A stretch of 8,608 nucleotides of DNA, taken from contig CAIMVB010000170.1 of assembly GCA_903844785.1 (NCBI GenBank), positions 1-8,608 of the forward strand, written 5' to 3'. The notes below the pieces were generated by a model. It worked only from the letters and a program-made list of their open reading frames with translations. It did not search any database and had not been told where the DNA came from. Made by a program: the position numbers and the translations under genes. Below, in pieces: positions 1-7,164 of this stretch. Within the stretch, counting starts at the first letter, position 1, and the number at the start of each line of letters is the position of its first letter. This DNA is from an uncultured Rhodospirillales bacterium. GTDB lineage: Bacteria > Pseudomonadota > Alphaproteobacteria > Acetobacterales > Acetobacteraceae.

Positions 1-16
1 CATATCAGGACTGCGC

Positions 17-727
17 ATGACCGCTGATAGACCCCCGCTGGCTGATGGCGTGCCAGACCGCCTTTATGGCCGGCGCCGAGGCCACCCTCTGCGCCCGCGC
101 CAACAGCGTCTTTTGGAAGAAACCCTGCCGCGGCTTCGGCTGACCCCAGCACAAGCAACAGACCCGCGCGCCGCCTTTGACCTGGGTGATGTGCCGCTTT
201 GGTTGGAAGTGGGCTTCGGCGGGGGCGAACATACGCTCGATCAAATCGCCGCACATCCAGAAGTTGCCTATATCGCCTCGGAAGTTTTTGAGAACGGACT
301 TTGTGCTTTGCTCACGCGCCTGGTGCCGGAAGGGGCGGAAGCAACAGGCGCCTTGCCGCGCAATTTGCGCCTTTGGCCGCAGGATGCGCGGCATTTGCTG
401 CGCGCCCTGCCGGATGCGGCGCTCGATCGGCTGTTTTTGATGTTCCCGGACCCTTGGCCCAAGGCACGCCACGCCAAAAGGCGCTTTGTGCATCCCGAAT
501 TGCTGCCCATGGTGGCACGAACGCTGAAACCTGGCGCCATTTGGCGCATTGCATCTGACGATCCAACCTATCAGGCTTGGGTGCACGAATGCATGGGCGC
601 GCAGGCGTTTTTCACCCTGGCAAGCCTGGCCGAAGCCCGCCCCGCCGGCTGGCCCCCCACACGCTATGAAGCCAAGGCACTGCGCGAAGGCCGCCAGCCG
701 CTTTATTGGGAATGGGTAAGGCGCTGA
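17..727 (+). CDS. trmB: tRNA (guanine-N7-)-methyltransferase TrmB
   Basis: A SAM-dependent methyltransferase that makes m7G46 in the variable loop of tRNA; cytoplasmic. The 236-residue protein matches the family length and begins with the basic RLYGRRRGHPLRPRQQ stretch (about 16-30) common in alphaproteobacterial TrmB. The SAM-binding loop is LEVGFGGGEH (63-72), with an acidic residue in ASEVFENG (88-94). The hallmark catalytic and tRNA-binding segment FPDPWPKARHAKRR is at 143-156, and the C-terminal TRYEAKALREG motif is at 215-225. ATG 17 has an AGGA at 7-10 with six-base spacing. The frame stays open to the left edge, so a longer start outside the window cannot be excluded. It lies 129 nt before rimP, with a terminator between them, so it probably ends a separate upstream transcript. 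Some read-through into rimP is possible. Confidence 0.95.
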   Translation: MTADRPPLADGVPDRLYGRRRGHPLRPRQQRLLEETLPRLRLTPAQATDPRAAFDLGDVPLWLEVGFGGGEHTLDQIAAHPEVAYIASEVFENGLCALLTRLVPEGAEATGALPRNLRLWPQDARHLLRALPDAALDRLFLMFPDPWPKARHAKRRFVHPELLPMVARTLKPGAIWRIASDDPTYQAWVHECMGAQAFFTLASLAEARPAGWPPTRYEAKALREGRQPLYWEWVRR

Positions 728-856
728 GCCGTTAATGCGCATGAAATTCTGGTGTGCAGCGGTATTTCGCTTGCCAAGATAAGGCTCGGGGGCTAACTAG
801 ACGCCAATCACACCATCCGAGTTTACGGGGGGTGGCCTTGAAAGAGGCCGCCTTTT
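728..856 (+). promoter_or_regulatory. rimP-operon leader region
   Basis: Gap between trmB and rimP. It holds a small hairpin at 756-774 (arms around GCAGCG and CGCTTGC, loop GTATTT). A longer-range pairing at 783-789 with 817-823 contains CTCGG/CCGAG plus two G-U pairs. The terminator hairpin beginning at 831 follows. I see no convincing promoter: the best spaced pair is TTGCCA (771-776) with a poor TAACTA (794-799), 17 nt apart. The placement is that expected for an attenuated leader of the rimP-nusA-infB operon, but a transcription start here is inference. Confidence 0.4.
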
Positions 857-864
857 TTGTTTTT
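831..864 (+). terminator. Intrinsic terminator/attenuator overlapping the rimP start
   Basis: A nine-pair stem, GGTGGCCTT (831-839) with GAGGCCGCC (844-852), is closed by a GAAA tetraloop (840-843). Two of the pairs are G-U. It is followed directly by six T, a G and five T (853-864). This is a textbook Rho-independent terminator. It could end the trmB transcript, or act as an attenuator for rimP-nusA-infB. The loop and 3' arm carry AAAGAGG (841-847), the only good Shine-Dalgarno for rimP, and the TTG start of rimP lies within the T tract. NusA is known to stimulate intrinsic termination, so feedback on its own operon is plausible but inferred. Confidence 0.85.
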
Positions 865-1396
865 GCAGCCTGATCTGCCGCATCATGAAGGGCTTGAAGC
901 CCGCATCGCCGAAGCCATCCTGCCCAGTCTGACGCAGCTTGGCTATGAACTCGTGCGCGTGCAGGTTTCCGGCAAGGAACGCCCGGTGGTGCAAATCATG
1001 GCAGACCGCGCCGATGAAGCGCCCTTCACCGTGGATGATTGCGAAGCCATCAGCCATGCCGTGGGCGCGGTGCTTGATGTGGCAGACCCGATCCGCGGCG
1101 AATGGATGCTGGAGGTTTCCTCCGCCGGCATTGATCGTCCGCTGACGCGCACCAAGGATTGGAACCGCTTTGCCGGCCATGTGGCCACGGTGGAGCTTTC
1201 GATCCCGCTTGATGGCCGCAAGCGTTTTCGTGGCACAGCGCTTGGCGCTGATGAACAGGAAGCACGCCTGAAGCTGGATGATGGTACTGAATTGGCGCTG
1301 CCGCGCGGCAATATCCGCCGCGCCAAGCTGGTGCTGACCGATGAATTGATCGCGGCGACAGCGAAAGCCCCCGCCGCTTCCCCGATGACCCATTAA
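857..1396 (+). CDS. rimP: Ribosome maturation factor RimP
   Basis: A 30S assembly factor that binds free 30S particles and promotes early assembly around S12 and S19. The 179-residue product shows an N-terminal alpha/beta domain (about 12-90) with [10 protein letters not shown] (28-37), [17 protein letters not shown] (59-75) and the highly conserved [12 protein letters not shown] (85-96). An SH3-like C-terminal domain (about 97-162) contains [13 protein letters not shown]. An in-frame TGA at 839-841 limits the N-terminus, and there is no ATG or GTG before the conserved region. The start must therefore be TTG 857 or TTG 863. TTG 857 is preferred because AAAGAGG (841-847) lies nine bases upstream. 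The stop codon overlaps the nusA ribosome-binding site (AAGGAG, 1395-1400), so translation of the two is probably coupled. Confidence 0.93.
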   Translation: MFLQPDLPHHEGLEARIAEAILPSLTQLGYELVRVQVSGKERPVVQIMADRADEAPFTVDDCEAISHAVGAVLDVADPIRGEWMLEVSSAGIDRPLTRTKDWNRFAGHVATVELSIPLDGRKRFRGTALGADEQEARLKLDDGTELALPRGNIRRAKLVLTDELIAATAKAPAASPMTH

Positions 1397-1408
1397 GGAG
1401 AATGCGCC

Positions 1409-2932
1409 ATGGCCGTTGATATCGCCATTGCTCGTCCGGAATTGCTGCAAGTTGCCGATGCTGTCGCGCGCGAAAAAATGATCGAGCGTGAGGAAGTGCT
1501 GGAAGCCATGGAACAGGCGATCCAGAAGGCGGGTCGCGCCAAATACGGGCTTGAGAAGGATATCCGCGCTACCATCGACCGCAAGGATGGCCGCGTGAAG
1601 CTGGAACGCTTCACCGAAGTGGTGGAAGCCGAACCGGTTGAAAGCGAAGCCACGCAAATCCCGCTGCGCATCGCGCAAAAAATCAAGCCTGGCATTCAGC
1701 TTGGCGAATTCATCGTGGACCCGCTGCCGCCAATTGATTTCGGCCGTATCGCCGCGCAAACCGCGAAGCAGGTGATTGTCCAGCGCGTGCGTGAAGTTGA
1801 ACGCAAAAAGCAATTCGAAGAATACAAGGACCGCGTTGGCGAAATCATCAATGGCACGGTCAAGCGCACCGAATACGGCAACCTGATGGTGGATCTGGGC
1901 CGCGCGGAAGCGCTGCTGCGCCGCGATGAAACCATCCCACGCGAAGCCTTCCGCAATGGCGACCGCGTGCGCGCCTATATCTATGATGTGCGCGAAGAAC
2001 CGCGCGGGCCGCAGATTTTCCTCTCTCGCACCCATCCGGGTTTCCTGGCGAAGTTGTTCGCGCAGGAAGTGCCGGAAATCTATGATGGCATCATCGAAAT
2101 CAAGGCAGTGGCGCGTGACCCTGGCAGCCGCGCCAAAATGGCGGTGATCAGCCGTGATAGCTCCATTGACCCGGTCGGTGCCTGCGTTGGTATGCGCGGT
2201 TCGCGCGTGCAGGCCGTGGTTGCCGAATTGCAGGGTGAAAAGATTGATATCATCCCCTGGTCGCCTGATCAGGCTACCTTCATCGTGAATGCGCTTGCCC
2301 CCGCTGAAGTCAGCAAGGTGGTGCTGGATGATGAAGGCCGTCGCGTTGAAGTGGTGGTGCCGGATGATCAACTCAGCCTCGCCATTGGCAGGCGCGGGCA
2401 GAATGTGCGCCTGGCATCGCAGCTGACGCGCTATGATGTGGATATTCTGACCGAAGCCGAAGAAAGCGAACGCCGCCAGGAAGAATTCCGCCGGCGCACC
2501 GGGCTTTTTGTTGAAGCGCTGGATGTGGATGATGTGATCGCGGGGCTTCTGGTGCAGGAAGGCTTCGGTTCCATTGAGGACATCGTGCAGGCACCGGATG
2601 AAGAATTGGCTGAAATCGAAGGATTTGATGAAAGCGTTGCCGCAGAATTGAAGCGCCGCGCCGAAACCTTCATTGAAAAGCGGGATGCGGAAATGGATGA
2701 AAAGCGTCGCAGCCTTGGCGTGGATGATGTGCTGATCGAAGTGGGCGGCTTCACCCCGGCCATGATGGTCACACTCGGCGAAAAGGGCGTAAAGTCGCTG
2801 GAAGATCTGGCTGATCTTGCAGGTGATGAGCTGGTGGAAATCCTCGGTGCCGAAACGGTAGATGAGGAAACCGCCAATGCCATCGTCATGGAAGCTCGTC
2901 GTCGTGCCGGCTGGCTCGGCGATGAGGCATGA
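1409..2932 (+). CDS. nusA: Transcription termination/antitermination factor NusA
   Basis: An RNA polymerase-binding factor that modulates pausing, intrinsic termination and rRNA antitermination. The 507-residue protein has the full domain order. The polymerase-binding N-terminal domain is at about 1-125 and the S1 domain at about 140-206 (GEIINGTVKRTEYGNLMVDL). KH1 is at about 230-295 with the loop VGMRGSRVQAV (260-270), and KH2 is at about 300-350 with AIGRRGQNVRLAS (325-337). Two C-terminal acidic/helix-hairpin-helix repeats follow at about 370-420 and 437-500 (ELAEIEGFDE; GFTPAMMVTLGEKGVKSLEDL). The ATG is set by AAGGAG at 1395-1400 with eight-base spacing. The stop TGA overlaps an ATG (ATGA, 2929-2932). 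The next gene is in the same reading frame as nusA, separated only by this TGA and three further codons (GGC ATC GCC) before its proposed CTG start. Confidence 0.97.
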   Translation: MAVDIAIARPELLQVADAVAREKMIEREEVLEAMEQAIQKAGRAKYGLEKDIRATIDRKDGRVKLERFTEVVEAEPVESEATQIPLRIAQKIKPGIQLGEFIVDPLPPIDFGRIAAQTAKQVIVQRVREVERKKQFEEYKDRVGEIINGTVKRTEYGNLMVDLGRAEALLRRDETIPREAFRNGDRVRAYIYDVREEPRGPQIFLSRTHPGFLAKLFAQEVPEIYDGIIEIKAVARDPGSRAKMAVISRDSSIDPVGACVGMRGSRVQAVVAELQGEKIDIIPWSPDQATFIVNALAPAEVSKVVLDDEGRRVEVVVPDDQLSLAIGRRGQNVRLASQLTRYDVDILTEAEESERRQEEFRRRTGLFVEALDVDDVIAGLLVQEGFGSIEDIVQAPDEELAEIEGFDESVAAELKRRAETFIEKRDAEMDEKRRSLGVDDVLIEVGGFTPAMMVTLGEKGVKSLEDLADLAGDELVEILGAETVDEETANAIVMEARRRAGWLGDEA

Positions 2933-2941
2933 GGCATCGCC

Positions 2942-3556
2942 CTGAGCGAAGCCCTGCCCCTGCCGGAGGAAGATGACCCCGAAAAGGGTCCCCTCAGGCG
3001 CTGCATTGTCACGCGCGAAAGCCACCCGAAGGCGGAAATGATCCGCTTCGTGCTTGGCCCAGGGCGTGAAATCGTGCCTGATTTGGCCGAAAGGCTGCCC
3101 GGGCGGGGAATGTGGTTGAGCGCGCGGGGCGATGTGCTAGAAGGCGCCATCAGTCGGGGGGCCTTTACGCGCGCCGCGCGCGGTCCTGTGGTTTTGCCGC
3201 CGGGGCTGGCGGCGTCGCTGCAACAAGGCCTCCGCGCCAGGATTGCGGATCTGCTAGGGCTCGCGCGCCGGGCAGGGCAAGCGGTGGCGGGTTGGCAGGC
3301 GGTGCGGGAATGGCGCGCCGTTGATCGAATTGCTTTGCTGGTGCAGGCCAAGGATGGCAGCGCAGCAGAGCGTGAACGCCTCTCTGGCGGTGGCGTGGCG
3401 GCGATAGCGCCGCTCTCCGCCGCCGAATTGGGGCGCGTTTTTGGGCGTGACCACATTGTTCATGTGGCGGTTGCGCCGGGCCGTTTGGCGGAAGCCATCC
3501 GGTCAGAGGCAGGCAGGCTTTCGGGCCTTGTCCCGCCAGATGAGACTAAATCCTAA
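2942..3556 (+). CDS. ylxR: YlxR (DUF448) / L7Ae-like fusion RNA-binding protein, proposed CTG start
   Basis: A predicted nucleic-acid-binding protein of the nusA-infB operon. The N-terminal YlxR/DUF448 domain (residues about 18-70 from the CTG) carries LRRCIVTRES (18-27), IRFVLGPGREIVPDL and the signature LPGRGMWLSARG (52-63). The C-terminal half (about 95-195) resembles YlxQ-type L7Ae-like domains: LLGLARRAGQAVAGW (104-118), LLVQAKDGSA and FGRDHIVHVAVAPGRLAE. This YlxR-YlxQ fusion is usual in alphaproteobacteria. The only ATG near the 5' end (3038) would remove the conserved RRCIVT motif. Upstream of it, back to the nusA TGA, there is no ATG, GTG or TTG. CTG 2942 has GAGG (2931-2934) at seven-base spacing and would give a natural-looking N-terminus, SEALPLPEEDDPE. 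Start choice is inference; domain identity is firm. Confidence 0.85.
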   Translation: MSEALPLPEEDDPEKGPLRRCIVTRESHPKAEMIRFVLGPGREIVPDLAERLPGRGMWLSARGDVLEGAISRGAFTRAARGPVVLPPGLAASLQQGLRARIADLLGLARRAGQAVAGWQAVREWRAVDRIALLVQAKDGSAAERERLSGGGVAAIAPLSAAELGRVFGRDHIVHVAVAPGRLAEAIRSEAGRLSGLVPPDETKS

Positions 3557-3583
3557 GGCTGACGGGGTTTCCGGCGGCTCAAT

Positions 3584-3622
3584 ATGTATCAGATGATCGG
3601 GTTCAAAGCGGCGAATGAGTGA
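3584..3622 (+). other. Possible 12-codon upstream ORF overlapping infB start
   Basis: ATG 3584 opens a short frame, [12 protein letters not shown], that stops at TGA 3620-3622 and so overlaps the infB ATG (3615-3617) by eight bases. infB itself has no clear Shine-Dalgarno: the bases before its ATG read CAAAGCGGCGA. Translation of this mini-ORF could deliver ribosomes to infB by termination-reinitiation. The mini-ORF also lacks a good ribosome-binding site, so it may be chance. Confidence 0.25.
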
Positions 3623-6600
3623 CCAGAACGAGCAGGACGCGGGTAAAAGCAGGCTGAGCCTTCGGCCCGGCGGACGCCTCGAGCTTGGCAAGACGGTGGA
3701 TGCGGGCAGCGTCCGCCAATCCTTCAGCCATGGCCGATCCAAGACCGTACAGGTTGAGGTGGTTAAAAAGCGCGCGCCAACACCAAGCCCGGTACGACCT
3801 GGTATCGGTGTGCCGGCCGCGCGCGCCCTGGGCCCGGCCACCGCCGCACCAGCAGCGCCAGCCGTACCGCCAGCGCCAGCGCCAGCGCCGGCAGCGCCAG
3901 CTGCGGTAACGCCTGCCGCCGCCGCACCCGCACCCGCGCCGACACCTGCGCCCGAGCCCGCGCCAGCGCCGCCCGCCGAAACGCCTGTAGCTGCAGCGCC
4001 GGCGCCAGCCCCCGCTGCGCCAGCACCCGCGGAACCGCCCCCGGCAGTTGTGGAACCCGCACCTGTGGTGGCAGCAGCACCTGCCGCACCGGAAGCCACG
4101 CAGGCAGCCCCGGCGCCTAGCCCAGCTCCGGCGCCTGCACCGGCACCGACCCCGGCACCGGCACCGACCCCAACGCCGGCATCGGCACGCGTCGCTATGC
4201 CGCCACCCGCCAGGGGTGGTGGCGCGTCAGCGCGCCCTCAGGCTGGCAATAATGGCCGTCAGGGTGCGGGCCAGGCCCGCACCACCAGTACAGGCCGCCC
4301 CCTGACCCAGGCAGAACTGGCCATGCGCCAGCGCGTGCTGGAAGAAAACCGCCGCGTGGAAGCGCAGCGCCAGCGGGATGAACGCGAACGCCAGGCGCTG
4401 ATGGTTCGCTCCGCGGCCGAAGAAGCCGCGCGACGCGTCGAAGAAGAAGCCCGCGCCAAGGAAGATGCTACGCGCCGCGCCGAGGAAGACGCCCGCGCTG
4501 CGCAAGAAGCCGCGCGCCGCCCGGCCCCCGCACCAACCCCGCAAGCGGCTTCAGCACCTGCCGCCGCACCTGGCCGCGCCCCGGCCGGGGCGCCCGCGCG
4601 CAAGCCTGGGCCTTCCGAACCGCCGGTAAAGCTGACGCTCAAGGCGCGTTCGCCATCGGATGAGGATGATGACGGCCCGCGCCGGCCCGCGCTGCGCCGC
4701 CCTGGCACACCTGCCGGCCCGGCCAAGCGCCTGACACCCGCACCGGTCAAGAAATCCCCACCCGGGGCAGACCGCCGCCGCGAAGGCCGCATTGATGTGG
4801 CGGCAGCGCTGGAAGGCGAAGATGAACGCACGCGTTCCATCGCTTCTGTCCGGCGCGCGCGTGAACGCGAAAGGCGCCAGCAGGAATTGGCGCGGCTGCG
4901 TTCCGGCACGGAACGCGTGGTGCGCGAAGTGGTGGTCCCGGAAAGCATCACCGTGCAGGAATTGGCCAATCGTATGGCCGCACGCGGCGGGGAAGTGGTG
5001 AAAAGCCTGTTCCGCATGGGCGTGATGGCAACGCTGACGCAAAGCATTGATGCCGATACGGCTGAACTTGTGGTGCAGGAATTCGGCCATCGGGTGAAGC
5101 GCGTCAGTGAATCCGATGTCGAAATGGGCCTGGAAGGCGCGCAGGATACGGATACGCAGCTGCTCCCGCGTCCGCCTGTGGTCACCATCATGGGCCATGT
5201 GGACCATGGTAAAACCAGCTTGCTGGATGCTTTGCGCAAGACCGATGTTGTGGCGCATGAAGCGGGCGGCATCACCCAGCATATCGGCGCTTATCAAATC
5301 ACCGTGCCGGCGGGTGACCGCGTAACCTTCATTGACACGCCCGGCCATGAAGCCTTCACCGCCATGCGCGCACGTGGCGCATCCGTGACGGATATGGTGG
5401 TGCTGGTGGTGGCGGCGGATGATGGCGTTATGCCGCAAACCGTGGAAGCCATCCGCCACGCGCGGGCGGCCAATGTGCCGCTGATTGTCGCCGTGAATAA
5501 AATCGACAAACCCGGCGTGAAGCCCGAACGCGTGAAGCAGGAATTGCTGCAACACGAAATCGTGGTAGAAAGCCTGGGCGGCGAAACCCAGGAAATCGAA
5601 GTCTCCGCGACCCAGAAGATCAATCTGGACAAGCTGCTGGAAGCGATTTCGCTGCAGGCGGAAATCCTTGATCTGCGTGCCAATCCGGACCGCGCGGCTG
5701 AAGGTACCGTGATTGAAAGCAAGCTCGACCGCGGGCGTGGTCCTGTCGCGACCGTGCTGGTGCAGAAGGGTTCGCTGAAGCAGGGCGATATCGTTGTCGC
5801 CGGCGCCGAATGGGGCCGCGTGCGCGCCATGCTGGATGACAAGGGCCGCCAGTTGAAGGATGCCGGGCCATCCTTGCCGGTGGAAATCCTTGGTCTTTCC
5901 GGTGTGCCGACGGCGGGCGAGAATTTCATCGCCGTTGAAAACGAAGCCCGCGCACGGGAAATTTCCGAATTCCGCCAGCGCAAGCTGCGCGAAAAAGCCA
6001 CCGCTACCGCCGGCGCTGGCCGCGGCAACCTGACCGATATGCTGGCCCGCATCCAGGCGGGTGAGCAGAAGGAAGTCGCCGTTGTGGTGAAGGCCGATGT
6101 GCAGGGCAGTTCGGAAGCGATCGGCGTCACACTCGGCAAGCTTGGCAATGATGAAGTGCGCGTGCGCGTGCTGCATAGTGCCGTTGGCCAGATTACTGAA
6201 TCCGATATTCAGTTGGCCAAGGCATCGGATGCGGTGATTGTCGCCTTCAATGTGCGCGCCACATCGCAAGCGCGTGATCTGGCGCAACGCGAAGGGGTCG
6301 AAATCCGCTACTACTCGATCATCTACGAAGTCGCGGATGACATTGAAAAGCTGGTCAAGGGCAAGTTGGCGCCCGTACAGCGCGAAAAATTCCTGGGCTA
6401 TGCGCAGATTTTGCAGGTCTTCGAAGTCAAGCGCATCGGCAAAGTCGCCGGCTGCCGTATTACCGAAGGCCAGGTCAAGCGCGGCGCCGGCGTGCGGTTG
6501 CTACGCGATGGCGTGGTGATCCATCAGGGCGAATTGTCCACGCTGCGCCGCTTCAAGGATGATGTCCGCGAAGTGGGCAATGGCCTGGAATGCGGCATGT

Positions 6601-6674
6601 CCTTCGCCAATTACGATGATATCCGCGTTGGCGATCAGATCGAATGCTATGAGACGGAGACGGTAGCGGGCTGA
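3615..6674 (+). CDS. infB: Translation initiation factor IF-2
   Basis: The GTPase that brings initiator fMet-tRNA to the 30S subunit and drives subunit joining. The protein has 1019 residues, at the long end of the family because of its N-terminus. Residues 1-54 form an alphaproteobacterial N-terminal motif ([26 protein letters not shown]). Residues about 74-191 are almost pure Ala/Pro, 231-302 are a charged likely helix, and 303-390 are again Pro/Ala-rich. The conserved IF2_N segment ([19 protein letters not shown]) is at 441-459. The G domain shows G1 GHVDHGKTS (527-535), the G2 Thr in GGITQHIG (T554), G3 DTPGH (574-578) and G4 NKID (628-631). Beta-barrel, linker and C2 domains follow, with C2 (about 925-1015) including [16 protein letters not shown]. 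The ribosome-binding site is weak. The start is chosen because the conserved N-terminus begins there. Confidence 0.97.
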   Translation: MSDQNEQDAGKSRLSLRPGGRLELGKTVDAGSVRQSFSHGRSKTVQVEVVKKRAPTPSPVRPGIGVPAARALGPATAAPAAPAVPPAPAPAPAAPAAVTPAAAAPAPAPTPAPEPAPAPPAETPVAAAPAPAPAAPAPAEPPPAVVEPAPVVAAAPAAPEATQAAPAPSPAPAPAPAPTPAPAPTPTPASARVAMPPPARGGGASARPQAGNNGRQGAGQARTTSTGRPLTQAELAMRQRVLEENRRVEAQRQRDERERQALMVRSAAEEAARRVEEEARAKEDATRRAEEDARAAQEAARRPAPAPTPQAASAPAAAPGRAPAGAPARKPGPSEPPVKLTLKARSPSDEDDDGPRRPALRRPGTPAGPAKRLTPAPVKKSPPGADRRREGRIDVAAALEGEDERTRSIASVRRARERERRQQELARLRSGTERVVREVVVPESITVQELANRMAARGGEVVKSLFRMGVMATLTQSIDADTAELVVQEFGHRVKRVSESDVEMGLEGAQDTDTQLLPRPPVVTIMGHVDHGKTSLLDALRKTDVVAHEAGGITQHIGAYQITVPAGDRVTFIDTPGHEAFTAMRARGASVTDMVVLVVAADDGVMPQTVEAIRHARAANVPLIVAVNKIDKPGVKPERVKQELLQHEIVVESLGGETQEIEVSATQKINLDKLLEAISLQAEILDLRANPDRAAEGTVIESKLDRGRGPVATVLVQKGSLKQGDIVVAGAEWGRVRAMLDDKGRQLKDAGPSLPVEILGLSGVPTAGENFIAVENEARAREISEFRQRKLREKATATAGAGRGNLTDMLARIQAGEQKEVAVVVKADVQGSSEAIGVTLGKLGNDEVRVRVLHSAVGQITESDIQLAKASDAVIVAFNVRATSQARDLAQREGVEIRYYSIIYEVADDIEKLVKGKLAPVQREKFLGYAQILQVFEVKRIGKVAGCRITEGQVKRGAGVRLLRDGVVIHQGELSTLRRFKDDVREVGNGLECGMSFANYDDIRVGDQIECYETETVAG
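3834..4187 (+). repeat. Ala/Pro low-complexity coding tract with short tandem repeats
   Basis: This part of infB encodes IF2 residues about 74-191, made almost entirely of Ala and Pro with a few Val, Thr and Glu. At DNA level it is a run of GC-rich imperfect repeats. The clearest is two adjacent 18-nt copies starting ACCGGCACCGACCCC at 4139-4156 and 4157-4174, which differ only at the last bases. The protein segment should be a stiff, disordered linker. Such tracts vary in length between relatives through replication slippage. Confidence 0.8.
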
Positions 6675-6706
6675 TTAGGCCCCCTACAGCCCCATCATCC
6701 TGGGAA

Positions 6707-6728
6707 GCCCGATCCGGAAGGGTCGGGC
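6707..6728 (+). promoter_or_regulatory. GNRA-capped hairpin before the rbfA ribosome-binding site
   Basis: Within the 67-nt infB-rbfA gap, GCCCGATCC (6707-6715) pairs with GGGTCGGGC (6720-6728) around a GGAA tetraloop. This gives nine pairs, one of them G-U. The stem ends exactly where the rbfA Shine-Dalgarno AGGGAA (6729-6734) begins. No T tract follows, so it is not a terminator. It could be an mRNA processing signal, a stability element or a protein-binding translational operator. Confidence 0.6.
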
Positions 6729-6741
6729 AGGGAAATCGCGC

Positions 6742-7164
6742 ATGAGCAAGCATCAGCATCAAGGCCGGGCGGACGGCCCTTCCCAGCGGCAGTTACGCGT
6801 CGGCGAAGAAGTGCGCCACGCGCTTGCCGCCACCTTCGCGCGTGCGGAATTTCGCGACCCTGCCTTGCAGGGCCTGCACGTGACCGTGACGGAAGTGCGC
6901 GCCTCACCGGATTTGAAGCACATGACCGCCTTTGTCGCGGCGCTTGGGCGCGAAATCACCAAGGAAGAATTGGCGGGCCTCAGGCGTGTCAGTTCCTTCC
7001 TGCGCCGAGAGGTCTCCCACGCTGTGCGGCTGAAATTCGCGCCTGATCTGCATTTCCAGCCCGATACCGCGCTGGATTACGCGATGCATATTGATGAAGT
7101 GATGCGCCGGCCGGAAGTGCAGCGCGATTTACAGGCGAAGCCCGAAGGGGAAGATAAGCCATGA
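6742..7164 (+). CDS. rbfA: 30S ribosome-binding factor RbfA
   Basis: A small KH-fold factor that binds immature 30S subunits near the 5' end of 16S rRNA and supports late maturation and cold growth. The 140-residue length is typical. Diagnostic segments are [19 protein letters not shown] (13-31), the core [20 protein letters not shown] (36-55), and the C-terminal [20 protein letters not shown] followed by [17 protein letters not shown] 6742 has AGGGAA at 6729-6734 with seven-base spacing, directly after a stable hairpin. The stop is in an ATGA overlap with truB, implying translational coupling. It follows infB by 67 nt, the conserved order in proteobacteria. Confidence 0.96.
   Translation: MSKHQHQGRADGPSQRQLRVGEEVRHALAATFARAEFRDPALQGLHVTVTEVRASPDLKHMTAFVAALGREITKEELAGLRRVSSFLRREVSHAVRLKFAPDLHFQPDTALDYAMHIDEVMRRPEVQRDLQAKPEGEDKP

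Noticed and set aside
1..20. Possible 3' end of an upstream gene (frame ending YQDCA with a TGA overlapping the trmB ATG)
   Set aside because: Only five codons are visible and another frame is equally open, ending at 27. This is too little to call a gene.
771..799. TTGCCA - 17 nt - TAACTA as a sigma-70 promoter for rimP
   Set aside because: The -35 is fair, but the -10 matches the consensus at only two of six positions.
797..3025. Very long minus-strand open frame (742 codons) antisense to rimP and nusA
   Set aside because: It mirrors the codon bias of the plus-strand genes. Its product is rich in His, Phe and Arg with no recognisable domain, while the plus strand encodes clear RimP and NusA.
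3503..4099. Minus-strand Gly/Ala-rich frame of 198 codons
   Set aside because: Its Gly/Ala/Thr repeats are the reverse complement of the IF2 Ala/Pro tract, which is well supported on the plus strand.
4099..4190. Repeats in infB as a CRISPR or regulatory repeat array
   Set aside because: The repeats are in frame, have no spacers, and encode the Ala/Pro linker of IF2.
4551..6287. Minus-strand open frame of 578 codons antisense to infB
   Set aside because: It is a shadow of the conserved IF2 GTPase core. Its composition is rich in His, Arg and Phe and no family is recognisable.
6707..6728. infB-rbfA hairpin as a terminator
   Set aside because: No T tract follows the stem, and the rbfA ribosome-binding site begins at once.
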